From: Gammaproteobacteria bacterium
Lineage (GTDB): Bacteria; Pseudomonadota; Gammaproteobacteria; Pseudomonadales; Azotimanducaceae
NCBI GenBank assembly: GCA_026706425.1
Contig: JAPOYW010000261.1
Location: 1-5,254, forward strand
Direction of reading: 5' to 3'
Length of the DNA stretch: 5,254 bases
In this document: piece after piece, positions 1 to 5,254 of the stretch
Layout of the letters: every line of letters begins with the position of its first letter
Numbering within the stretch: the first letter of the stretch is position 1
Program-made: the position numbers and the translations under genes
Notes under the pieces: generated by a model
Database searches by the model: none
What the model was told of the DNA's origin: nothing
What the model saw: the letters and a program-made list of their open reading frames with translations, nothing else

Positions 1-967
1 ACGAGGGCGAGCAGTTGTAGGCGAGCATCTGGTCCGGATGTTCACGGTGAATGGCATCGGCGAATGCCTTGGCTTCATCGAGGTCCGGCACGGCGGTCTC
101 GCACCAGATCAGGTCGGTGTACGGCGCGTAGGCAAGACCCCTGGCGACGGCCTGGGTGAGGCCGTTGCGCGACTTGTAGAACCCCTCCGGGGTCCGCTCG
201 CCGGTCAGGAACGGCTTGTCGCACTCGTCGATGTCGCTGGTGACCATGTCCGCGGCATTGGCGTCCGTGCGTGCCATGAGTAGCGTGGGTACGTCGCAGA
301 CATCGGCGGCAAGTCGGGCGGCAATGAGCTTCTGCACGGCTTCCACGGTGGGCACGAGAACCTTCCCGCCCATGTGGCCGCACTTCTTCACGGACGCCAA
401 CTGGTCTTCGAAATGCACGCCTGCGGCGCCCGCCGAGATCATCGCCTTCATGAGCTCGAAGGCGTTCAGCACGCCGCCAAAGCCGGCCTCGGCGTCGGCG
501 ACGATGGGCGCGTAGTAGTCGATGCCGTCGTCGACGCCCTTGGCCCACTGGATTTCATCGGCGCGTCGGAAGGCGTTGTTGATGCGGTTGACCACGCTCG
601 GCACGGAGTTGACCGCGTACAGGGACTGATCGGGATACATCGTCTCCGACGTATTGTTGTCGGCAGCGACCTGCCAACCGGACAGGTAGATCGCCTTGAT
701 GCCCGCCTTGACCTGCTGCACGGCCTGGCCGCCGGTCACGGCGCCCAGGCAATTGACGAAGTCCTCCTCCTGCAGCAGCTCCCAGAGCTTGTCCGCGCCG
801 TGCGCCGCGAGCATGCTCCGATGCGGGATGCTGCCGCGCAGGTCGACCACGTCTTCGGCGGTGTAGCCGCGTTTCACATCCTTCCAACGCGGGTTGGTGT
901 TCCATTCCTGTTCGAGCTCTTCGATCTGCTCTGAGCGAGGCTTTCGCGGCACGAAGTGCAGGGCCAT
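1..967 (-). CDS. aceA: isocitrate lyase, 3' end cut by the window edge
   Basis: Isocitrate lyase cleaves isocitrate to glyoxylate and succinate in the cytoplasm, the first step of the glyoxylate shunt used on acetate and fatty acids. The 322 residues present include TGGQ at 78-81, YLSGWQVAADNN at 94-105, the Mg-binding stretch VADAEAGFGG at 156-165, and the family signature KKCGHMGG at 194-201 with the catalytic cysteine at 196. The frame leaves the window in the substrate-binding NCSPS motif (318-322). The E. coli enzyme has about 434 residues, so roughly 110 C-terminal residues are missing because of the window edge, not through truncation of the gene. The spacing of motifs follows the short E. 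coli-type enzyme. The ATG at 967 is supported by a GGAGG nine bases upstream. The gene has its own 114-bp upstream gap, so it may be expressed separately from the GNAT gene. Identification is secure; the condition of the missing end cannot be judged. Confidence 0.97.
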   Translation of the reverse strand, partial: MALHFVPRKPRSEQIEELEQEWNTNPRWKDVKRGYTAEDVVDLRGSIPHRSMLAAHGADKLWELLQEEDFVNCLGAVTGGQAVQQVKAGIKAIYLSGWQVAADNNTSETMYPDQSLYAVNSVPSVVNRINNAFRRADEIQWAKGVDDGIDYYAPIVADAEAGFGGVLNAFELMKAMISAGAAGVHFEDQLASVKKCGHMGGKVLVPTVEAVQKLIAARLAADVCDVPTLLMARTDANAADMVTSDIDECDKPFLTGERTPEGFYKSRNGLTQAVARGLAYAPYTDLIWCETAVPDLDEAKAFADAIHREHPDQMLAYNCSPS

Positions 968-976
968 CCTTAAGGT

Positions 977-981
977 CCTCC
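977..981 (-). promoter_or_regulatory. ribosome binding site of aceA
   Basis: Perfect GGAGG on the minus strand, nine bases before the ATG at 965-967. It is the strongest Shine-Dalgarno sequence in the window and fixes the aceA start. Confidence 0.8.
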
Positions 982-992
982 GGGCACAAAAG

Positions 993-1012
993 CGCGCCAT
1001 TTTAACGGCGCG
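993..1012. repeat. inverted repeat over the aceA -10 region
   Basis: Perfect 6-bp arms, CGCGCC at 993-998 and GGCGCG at 1007-1012, flank an AT-rich 8-base centre in which two more base pairs are symmetric. The centre contains the candidate -10 of aceA. The shape fits an operator for a dimeric regulator or a small RNA hairpin, but could be chance in GC-rich sequence. Confidence 0.4.
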
Positions 1013-1027
1013 ACTAGGGAATGGAAG
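999..1027 (-). promoter_or_regulatory. candidate aceA promoter
   Basis: On the minus strand TAAAAT (999-1004) matches the sigma-70 -10 hexamer at five of six bases. With a 17-bp spacer, the hexamer at 1022-1027 is CTTCCA, matching only three of six -35 bases. A start near 992 would give a leader of about 25 bases containing the GGAGG. The poor -35 would suit a promoter that needs an activator or is controlled, but that is inference; the call rests only on the -10 match and its position. Confidence 0.4.
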
Positions 1028-1041
1028 CGATTAATTGAACA

Positions 1042-1067
1042 GGGCGATGTTCCCGACCGGGCGCCCG
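1042..1067. repeat. nested GC-rich dyads between the GNAT gene and aceA
   Basis: A perfect 10-bp palindrome, CGGGCGCCCG, lies at 1058-1067. Alternative pairings are CCCG (1052-1055) with CGGG (1058-1061), and GGGCG (1042-1046) with CGCCC (1062-1066). The region lies just after the GNAT stop on the minus strand, where a terminator would be expected, but no T-run follows the dyads on that strand, so it is not a standard intrinsic terminator. It may weaken read-through or bind a protein; no function can be assigned. Confidence 0.35.
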
Positions 1068-1081
1068 AAAAGCGCGGCCTG

Positions 1082-1507
1082 CTACTTGGCCGGAAGCGTC
1101 ATCTCACGGTGTTCGATGCCGGCTTCCATGAACGGCTTGCCGGTCACCTTGAACCCCGCGTGTTCGTAGAAGCCCACCGCCTGGCTCTGTGCATGCAGGA
1201 AGATGGACTGGTTGGCCGCACGCGCCGCGTCCACCGCAAGCTTGAGCAATCGTGCGCCGATCCCTTGGCCGCGCCATTCCGGCAGGACCGCCATCCGGCC
1301 GATTTGTCCGGAGGGCATCAGCCGCGCCGTGCCGATCGGAACACCGTCGCCGTCCTCGGCGAGGAAGTGGCGGCAGTCGGGATCCGCGCCATCCCATTCC
1401 TCGTCCTCCGCCACCTCTTGTTCGTCGACGAATACCGTCCGGCGCAACGAGGACAGGGCCTGTTCATGGGAGCCCCAGTCCACTTCCCGGACCCGTACGG
1501 CACTCAT
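1082..1507 (-). CDS. GNAT family N-acetyltransferase, ElaA/YjcF-like
   Basis: A small cytoplasmic acetyltransferase of 141 residues, a full single GNAT domain. Acetyl-CoA-binding motif A is seen as MAVLPEWRGQGIGARLL (72-88), where R79-x-x-G82-x-G84 is the pyrophosphate-binding loop. Motif B is AVGFYEHAGF (110-119), with the Tyr (114) that is the usual general acid in GNAT enzymes. The early FVDEQEV segment and the ending GKPFMEAGIEHREM resemble the ElaA/YjcF branch, whose substrates are poorly known. The ATG overlaps the purB TGA by four bases (ATGA), and a GGAG lies seven bases upstream inside purB, so translation is probably coupled to purB. It is the last gene of the mnmA-purB cluster. GNAT membership is firm and the ElaA-like placement is likely. 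The substrate is unknown, and position beside purB does not by itself indicate a purine role. Confidence 0.88.
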   Translation of the reverse strand: MSAVRVREVDWGSHEQALSSLRRTVFVDEQEVAEDEEWDGADPDCRHFLAEDGDGVPIGTARLMPSGQIGRMAVLPEWRGQGIGARLLKLAVDAARAANQSIFLHAQSQAVGFYEHAGFKVTGKPFMEAGIEHREMTLPAK

Positions 1508-2901
1508 GGTTTGTCTCCGAGGACCGAGCGGGCGAGCTCTGCGGCAAGTCCGGTGTATTCCTCGGGGGTCAACCGCAGCAGTCTCTCCCGGTCTTCCGGG
1601 GAAAGCTCCAGTTCGCCCAGAAGGTCCCGGTACACGGTTTCGTCCAACCGTCGGCCCCGGGTGAGGCGTTTCAACTGCTCGTACGGTTCCGAGCTTCCAC
1701 CCGCACGAAGGATGGTCTGCATCGCCTCCGAGAGTACTTCCCAGGCCGCATGGACGTCGGCACCCATGCGGTCCCGGTCGACGGCGATCTTGCCGATCCC
1801 CCTAGAGGCGCTATCCCAGGCCACAAGGCAGTGGCCGAATCCGGAGCCGATGCTGCGCAGGGCGGTCGAGTCGGACAGGTCCCGTTGCCAACGCGAGACG
1901 GTGAGTTTCTCGGCGAGATGGCCAAGAATCGCATTCGCGAGCCCGATGTTTCCCTCGGAGTTCTCGAAGTCGATCGGGTTGACCTTGTGCGGCATGGTCG
2001 AACTGCCGGTCTCGCCGGGTACGAGGCGTTGTTTGAAGTAGCCGAGCGCGATGTAGCCCCAGGCGTCGCGGTCGAAGTCGAGAACGATCTGGTTGAACCG
2101 GATGAGGTTGTGCAACAGTTCGGCGAGGTAGTCGTGGGGCTCGATCTGCGTGGTGAACTCGTTGAAGGACAAACCCAGCGCGGTCACGAATTCTCGGCTG
2201 CGGGCAGGCCAGTCGACGTCTGGATAGGCGGCGACATGCGCGTTGTAGTTGCCGACCGCACCGTTCATCTTGCCGAGTATCTCCGCGCCGCGCAATGTGG
2301 CGGCCTGGCGTTCGAGGCGAGCTACCACGTTGGCGAGTTCCTTGCCGATGGTGGTCGGGGATGCGGCTTGTCCATGTGTGCGGGACAGCATAGGGATGTC
2401 GGCCAGCGGCTGACCGAGGTCGCGCAGGGTTCGGATCAGTCGGTTCATGGCGGGTAGCAGCACCGACTCCAGGGCATCGCGCATCATCAGGGCGTAGGCG
2501 AGATTGTTGATGTCCTCCGAGGTGCAGGCGAAATGCACGAACTCGATGTGCGGCTTGAGCGCCTCGTCGGCACAGGCGACCGCGTTCTTCACGAAATACT
2601 CGACCGCCTTGACGTCGTGGTTGGTTTCGGCCTCGAGCGCGCGCACATCCTTCGCATCGTCGACGTCGAAGTCCTCCCAGATCCGGCGCAGCCGAGTCTG
2701 CCGGGACGCATCCAGTGCCGGGAGATCGGCGATTTCGTCGAGCGCGGCTAGATAGAGCAGCCACTCGATCTCCACGCGCACGCGATACCGGATCAGGGCG
2801 AACTCGCTCACGAGCGGAACCAGCGCGGATGTTCGCGTCGAATAGCGACCGTCCAAGGGCGAGATCGCCGTCAGCGGCGAGAACGGCAGACGACTACCCA
2901 C
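1504..2901 (-). CDS. purB: adenylosuccinate lyase
   Basis: PurB removes fumarate from SAICAR and from adenylosuccinate, so it acts twice in purine synthesis (IMP pathway and AMP branch); the family works as a cytoplasmic homotetramer. The 465 residues compare with 456 in E. coli. Visible motifs are LTAISPLDGRY (10-20), TNHDVKAVEYF (93-103), HFACTSEDINN (123-133), RTHGQAASP (174-182) with the catalytic His at 176, and the fumarase/aspartase signature GSSTMPHKVNP (299-309), where Ser301 matches the catalytic serine of the flexible loop. THGQAASP has Ala179 where E. coli has Pro. The start is GTG at 2899-2901, eight bases inside the end of mnmA; it gives five residues more than E. coli before the conserved LTA-SP-DGRY, and no ATG lies between. 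There is no convincing Shine-Dalgarno site, only a small hairpin directly before the GTG, so translation probably depends on ribosomes finishing mnmA. The stop overlaps the GNAT start. Confidence 0.97.
   Translation of the reverse strand: MGSRLPFSPLTAISPLDGRYSTRTSALVPLVSEFALIRYRVRVEIEWLLYLAALDEIADLPALDASRQTRLRRIWEDFDVDDAKDVRALEAETNHDVKAVEYFVKNAVACADEALKPHIEFVHFACTSEDINNLAYALMMRDALESVLLPAMNRLIRTLRDLGQPLADIPMLSRTHGQAASPTTIGKELANVVARLERQAATLRGAEILGKMNGAVGNYNAHVAAYPDVDWPARSREFVTALGLSFNEFTTQIEPHDYLAELLHNLIRFNQIVLDFDRDAWGYIALGYFKQRLVPGETGSSTMPHKVNPIDFENSEGNIGLANAILGHLAEKLTVSRWQRDLSDSTALRSIGSGFGHCLVAWDSASRGIGKIAVDRDRMGADVHAAWEVLSEAMQTILRAGGSSEPYEQLKRLTRGRRLDETVYRDLLGELELSPEDRERLLRLTPEEYTGLAAELARSVLGDKP
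1515..1518 (-). promoter_or_regulatory. ribosome binding site of the GNAT gene
   Basis: GGAG on the minus strand, seven bases before the ATG at 1505-1507, embedded in the last codons of purB. It supports this start codon and independent ribosome loading as well as coupling. Confidence 0.65.
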
Positions 2902-3991
2902 CGGGGCACCCCGTGTCGACGATTCGCCCCCCGCCTAGGCACTCGTCGCCATCGTAGAACGCAACGAACTGCCCAGGCGTTGCGGCGCGCTGCGGTGTAT
3001 CGAACACGACACGGGCCCGCTCGCCGTCGATCTCAAGTTCGCATGGCTGTTCCGGCTGTCGATAGCGTATCTTCGCCGTACACCGCAAGGCCGGGAATCC
3101 GTCCGGAGCATTCATCGACGGCGAGATCCAATTCAGGTCGGTTGCGCAAAGCCTGGTTGTTTCGAGGTCCCGCTCGTCCTGGGTCACGGTCAGCGTGTTG
3201 GTGCCGATATCCTTCCCCGCTACGTACCAAGGCTGCTCACGACGGCCCCTGACGCCACCCAAGCCAATGCCCTGACGTTGGCCGAGGGTGTAGAAGGGCA
3301 GTCCCCGGTGTTCGCCGAGGAGGGTTCCGTCGGCATCCCGGATGGGGCCCGGTTCGCCGCGTACGTAGCGTGCGAGAAAGTCGTCGAAGCGGCGTTCCCC
3401 GATGAAGCAGATGCCGGTGCTGTCCTTCTTGTCGTGGATTTCGAATCCGGCGCGACGGGCGCGCTGTCGGACCTCCGGCTTGGTCAGTCCGCCGATCGGA
3501 AACAGGCAATGTTCGAGACGGCTCGCCGGCACGGCCTGCAGGAAGTAGGTTTGATCCTTGTCTGGATCTTGGCTCTTGAGCAGGCGAAACGGGTCTCCGG
3601 CAGCGCTTCGCCGAGCGTAGTGGCCGGTGGCCACGGTGTCGAAGCCCAGGTACCGGGCATAGTCGGCGAACACCTTGAACTTGATCTCGCGGTTGCAGAG
3701 GACATCCGGGTTGGGGGTATAGCCGGCCCGGTAGTCGTCGAGAAAAGCCTCGAAGACGTTGTCCCAATACTCGGTCGCGAAGTTGGCCGTCAGGAGTTCG
3801 ATGCCGAGTTCATCGCAAACCGCCGCAGCGTCGCCGAAATCGGCCAGCGCCGTGCAGTACTCCGTGGCGTCGTCCTCTTCCCAGTTCTTCATGAAGAGTC
3901 CGGTAACGTCGTAGCCTTCATGCTTCAGGATATGGGCCGCAACGGCGGAGTCCACGCCGCCGGACATGCCCACCACCACCGAACCTGCCAC
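2894..3991 (-). CDS. mnmA: tRNA-specific 2-thiouridylase MnmA
   Basis: MnmA adenylates and then thiolates U34 in tRNA(Lys), tRNA(Glu) and tRNA(Gln), taking sulfur from the Tus relay (IscS-TusA-TusBCD-TusE in E. coli). The 365 residues match the usual 360-370. The N-terminal ATP-pyrophosphatase domain begins with the PP-loop GMSGGVDS (8-15), followed by GLFMKNWEEDD (31-41). The nucleophilic cysteine is C99 in NPDVLCNREIKF, the persulfide cysteine is C195 in STGICFIGERRF, and both are present. GHYAR (123-127), DQTYFL (146-151) and the central FYTLGQRQGIGLGG (233-246) are also typical. The start is GTG at 3989-3991, because the PP-loop follows eight residues later and no upstream in-frame ATG or GTG was found back to the -10 region; the Shine-Dalgarno match is weak. 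It heads the mnmA-purB-GNAT cluster. In E. coli hflD lies between mnmA and purB; here the two genes overlap directly. Confidence 0.97.
   Translation of the reverse strand: MAGSVVVGMSGGVDSAVAAHILKHEGYDVTGLFMKNWEEDDATEYCTALADFGDAAAVCDELGIELLTANFATEYWDNVFEAFLDDYRAGYTPNPDVLCNREIKFKVFADYARYLGFDTVATGHYARRSAAGDPFRLLKSQDPDKDQTYFLQAVPASRLEHCLFPIGGLTKPEVRQRARRAGFEIHDKKDSTGICFIGERRFDDFLARYVRGEPGPIRDADGTLLGEHRGLPFYTLGQRQGIGLGGVRGRREQPWYVAGKDIGTNTLTVTQDERDLETTRLCATDLNWISPSMNAPDGFPALRCTAKIRYRQPEQPCELEIDGERARVVFDTPQRAATPGQFVAFYDGDECLGGGRIVDTGCPGG
2902..2913 (-). promoter_or_regulatory. small hairpin abutting the purB GTG start
   Basis: On the minus strand CGGGG-TG-CCCCG is a perfect 5-bp inverted repeat (or 4 bp with a 4-base loop) ending at the base next to the purB GTG. 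It lies within the last codons of mnmA and covers the only G-rich stretch that could serve as a Shine-Dalgarno site. A ribosome ending at the mnmA stop (2894-2896) would melt it. This is a structure read from sequence; its effect is inferred. Confidence 0.4.
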
Positions 3992-4016
3992 CGGTCGTCT
4001 CGGTAAAAGACGGCGA

Positions 4017-4022
4017 ATTATA
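4017..4022 (-). promoter_or_regulatory. -10 element for the mnmA-purB-GNAT cluster
   Basis: The minus strand carries a perfect TATAAT 25 bases before the mnmA GTG, implying transcription from about 4010 and a leader near 20 bases. At 16-18 bp spacing no good -35 is seen. A TTGAGA at 4032-4037 is only nine bases upstream, too close to serve as a standard -35. The hexamer and its place in a 50-bp divergent gap make the call reasonable, but it is untested. Confidence 0.55.
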
Positions 4023-4034
4023 CCGTGCTATTCT
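4019..4034 (+). promoter_or_regulatory. candidate -10 elements for moaCDE
   Basis: Two weak plus-strand -10 candidates lie before moaC: TATACC at 4019-4024 and TATTCT at 4029-4034, each four of six. Neither has a recognisable -35 at normal spacing. The first overlaps the mnmA -10 on the other strand. The second would place the transcript start next to the ATG, giving an almost leaderless message. No molybdate or Moco riboswitch fits in the 50-bp gap. Confidence 0.25.
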
Positions 4035-4041
4035 CAACGCT

Positions 4042-4518
4042 ATGGCCAACCTGACCCATCTGAACAAGCGTGGCGAAGCCGCCATGGTCGATGTCTCCGG
4101 CAAGGCGGCCACCGCGAGGGAAGCCCGCGCTTTTGCGCGAATCCGCATGTCCCCGGAGAGCCTTCAGTCGATTGTCGGGGGCGGTGCCGCCAAGGGCGAT
4201 GTCCTGGCCGTGGCCCGGGTGGCCGGCATCCAGGCGGCCAAACGGACGAGTGACCTGATACCGCTGTGTCATCCATTGGCCCTTGCCAAGGTGGCGGTGG
4301 AGTTCGCCCCCGAGGACGCATCGACGCTGGCTGTCACCAGCCTATGCCGGGTGACGGGCCGAACGGGCGTGGAGATGGAGGCCTTGACGGCGGTCAGCAT
4401 TGCGTCGTTGACGGTCTACGACATGCTGAAGTCCAATGATCGCGCCATGACCATCGAGAACATCGGTTTGGAGGCCAAGTCCGGCGGGAAGTCGGGAACC
4501 TGGCGCCGCGGCACGTGA
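4042..4518 (+). CDS. moaC: cyclic pyranopterin monophosphate synthase MoaC
   Basis: MoaC converts 3',8-cyclo-7,8-dihydro-GTP, made by MoaA, into cyclic pyranopterin monophosphate, completing the first stage of molybdenum cofactor synthesis in the cytoplasm. The 158 residues nearly equal the E. coli protein (about 161). Hallmarks are LTHLN (4-8), MVDVSGKA (15-22), KGDV with K51, GIQAAKRTSDLIPLCHPL (62-79) with H77, and GRTGVEMEALTAVS (106-119). YDMLK (126-130) follows, with D127 and K130 matching the catalytic Asp and Lys, and AKSGGKSG (145-152) closes the set. The ATG at 4042 is fixed by the conserved LTH-N segment just after it; the next in-frame ATG (4084) would remove it. No Shine-Dalgarno sequence precedes the start. 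The stop overlaps the moaD GTG by four bases (GTGA). moaA and moaB are not in the window, so they must lie elsewhere. Confidence 0.97.
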   Translation: MANLTHLNKRGEAAMVDVSGKAATAREARAFARIRMSPESLQSIVGGGAAKGDVLAVARVAGIQAAKRTSDLIPLCHPLALAKVAVEFAPEDASTLAVTSLCRVTGRTGVEMEALTAVSIASLTVYDMLKSNDRAMTIENIGLEAKSGGKSGTWRRGT

Positions 4519-4784
4519 GTTCGGCGACCTCCACGGTCGTTGCGGTCAGGTTCTTCGGGTCGCTACGCGAAGCTGTTGGCTGCGATACCGTGGACCTGGA
4601 CATCGAGGACGCCTGCATTGCGGGCGTGCGCGCGCGACTCGCCTCCTTGCTGCGCGCCGACGGACTGCAGGCGTTGTCGGGTCAAGGCGTCCGGGTTTGC
4701 GTCAACCAAACCATCATCCGGGGCAACGTGGAACTCCGCGCCGGTGACGAGGTCGCTTTTCTACCGCCGGTGACCGGGGGTTAG
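4515..4784 (+). CDS. moaD: molybdopterin synthase sulfur carrier subunit MoaD
   Basis: MoaD is the small ubiquitin-like subunit of molybdopterin synthase. Its C-terminal glycine is adenylated by MoeB and converted to a thiocarboxylate, the sulfur donor for the dithiolene of molybdopterin. The 89-residue protein ends in DEVAFLPPVTGG, with the obligatory terminal Gly-Gly intact and the stop immediately after. VRFFGSLREAVG (11-22) is the first beta strand and helix start, and VCVNQ (61-65) a middle strand, as in E. coli MoaD (81 residues). The GTG at 4515 overlaps the moaC stop; it adds about eight residues before the first strand, but I see no other in-frame ATG, GTG or TTG before that strand. 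No strong Shine-Dalgarno site is close, so re-initiation from moaC is likely. The partner gene moaE starts four bases after the stop. Confidence 0.95.
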   Translation: MSSATSTVVAVRFFGSLREAVGCDTVDLDIEDACIAGVRARLASLLRADGLQALSGQGVRVCVNQTIIRGNVELRAGDEVAFLPPVTGG

Positions 4785-4788
4785 CCGG

Positions 4789-5244
4789 ATGCATGCCGAC
4801 ATACGGGTCGAAACAGACGACTTCGACGTCGCCGAGGAGTGGGCGGCAATGCGGGCGCGCCTTGGCGGTCGAGCGGGTGCCGTGGTGGCCTTCGCAGGGA
4901 TTGTGCGTGACCATGCCGGGACCGACAAGGTGGACGGGCTTTTTCTCGAACACTATCCCGGCATGACGGAGGCAAGCATCGGGAAGATCCTCGCCAAGGC
5001 GTCGGATCGTTGGGAGCTCACCGACGCGGTGGTGATTCACCGGGTGGGCGAACTGGGCCCGCGGGACCAGATCGTGTTGGTCCTGGTTGCGGCGCCACAT
5101 CGAGGCGATGCCTTCGCGGCTTGCGAGTTCATCATGGACCATTTGAAGACGGATGCCGTGTTCTGGAAGAAGGAACACCGACCGGGTGGCGATATCTGGA
5201 TTGGCGCCACGGGCGGTGATCGCGAACGAAGGAACGGCTGGTAG
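4789..5244 (+). CDS. moaE: molybdopterin synthase catalytic subunit MoaE
   Basis: MoaE is the large subunit of molybdopterin synthase. It binds cyclic pyranopterin monophosphate and, with two rounds of MoaD thiocarboxylate, inserts both sulfurs to give molybdopterin. At 151 residues it matches the E. coli length (150). Recognisable parts are GAVVAFAGIVRDH (30-42) with R40, LEHYPGMTE (53-61), VIHRVGEL (82-89), HRGDAFAACEFIMDHLKT (104-121) and FWKKE (125-129). K120 and K127 match the catalytic and substrate-binding lysines, and H104-R105 are kept. The C-terminus ends in Trp as in E. coli. The ATG at 4789 is four bases beyond the moaD stop, with a modest GGGGG at 4776-4780 eight bases upstream. 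The family's usual N-terminal strand (IRVETDDFDV) follows directly. Only ten bases, with nothing readable, follow the stop before the window ends. Confidence 0.97.
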   Translation: MHADIRVETDDFDVAEEWAAMRARLGGRAGAVVAFAGIVRDHAGTDKVDGLFLEHYPGMTEASIGKILAKASDRWELTDAVVIHRVGELGPRDQIVLVLVAAPHRGDAFAACEFIMDHLKTDAVFWKKEHRPGGDIWIGATGGDRERRNGW

Positions 5245-5254
5245 ACGGACCAGG

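Noticed and set aside
374..934. A 186-codon open frame on the plus strand opposite aceA.
   Set aside because: The minus strand here encodes unmistakable isocitrate lyase motifs; the opposite frame has no motif or start signals.
1042..1067. Intrinsic terminator after the GNAT gene.
   Set aside because: GC-rich dyads are present but no run of T follows them on the minus strand, so the standard pattern is missing.
1252..2457. A 401-codon open frame on the plus strand opposite the GNAT gene and purB.
   Set aside because: It lies antisense to two well-identified genes, has no recognisable domain or ribosome binding site, and its Arg/Gly/Val/Pro-rich composition is what complementary-strand reading of GC-rich coding DNA produces.
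3278..4006. A 242-codon open frame on the plus strand opposite mnmA.
   Set aside because: It is fully antisense to the conserved MnmA sequence and shows no family motifs; it is best explained as a shadow of mnmA codon bias.
4032..4037. TTGAGA on the minus strand as the -35 of the mnmA promoter.
   Set aside because: It is only nine bases from TATAAT; sigma-70 promoters need about 16-18.
3992..4041. Molybdenum cofactor riboswitch upstream of moaC.
   Set aside because: The Moco riboswitch is over 100 bases long; only 50 bases of non-coding sequence exist here and no matching stems are visible.
1..5254. Mobile elements, CRISPR arrays, tRNA or rRNA genes, phage or defence genes.
   Set aside because: Coding genes fill almost the whole window, all of known housekeeping families. 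No terminal repeats, direct-repeat arrays, transposase motifs or RNA gene signatures were seen.

Overview
The window is about 5.25 kb of dense, GC-rich (roughly 60% by eye) bacterial chromosome. It encodes six complete genes and one gene cut by the left edge. The proteins resemble those of Gammaproteobacteria: MoaC, MoaE, PurB, MnmA and isocitrate lyase can all be aligned by eye with the E. coli proteins over most of their length. The high GC content and frequent GTG starts (mnmA, purB, moaD) point to a GC-rich gammaproteobacterium rather than an enteric. I cannot name the genus.

Layout. Positions 1-967 (minus) hold the first 322 residues of isocitrate lyase (aceA), the entry enzyme of the glyoxylate shunt; its C-terminus lies off the left edge. 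A 114-bp gap (968-1081) carries the aceA ribosome binding site, a candidate -10 inside an inverted repeat, and further GC-rich dyads. Positions 1082-3991 (minus) form a tight three-gene cluster transcribed as mnmA - purB - GNAT acetyltransferase, joined by an 8-bp and then a 4-bp overlap. mnmA makes the 2-thiouridine of tRNA wobble bases, purB acts in purine synthesis, and the third gene is a small ElaA/YjcF-like N-acetyltransferase. A 50-bp divergent intergenic region (3992-4041) separates this cluster from moaC-moaD-moaE (4042-5244, plus strand). These three act in succession in molybdenum cofactor synthesis: MoaC makes cyclic pyranopterin monophosphate, and MoaD (sulfur carrier) plus MoaE form molybdopterin synthase.

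Nothing here looks like a mobile element, defence system, CRISPR array, RNA gene or new biological system. The window is housekeeping metabolism. The points worth a second look concern organisation and expression: the very short divergent promoter region with no visible Shine-Dalgarno site before moaC, a small hairpin directly in front of the purB GTG start, the absence of hflD between mnmA and purB, an inverted repeat over the aceA -10, and one substitution in a PurB active-site motif.
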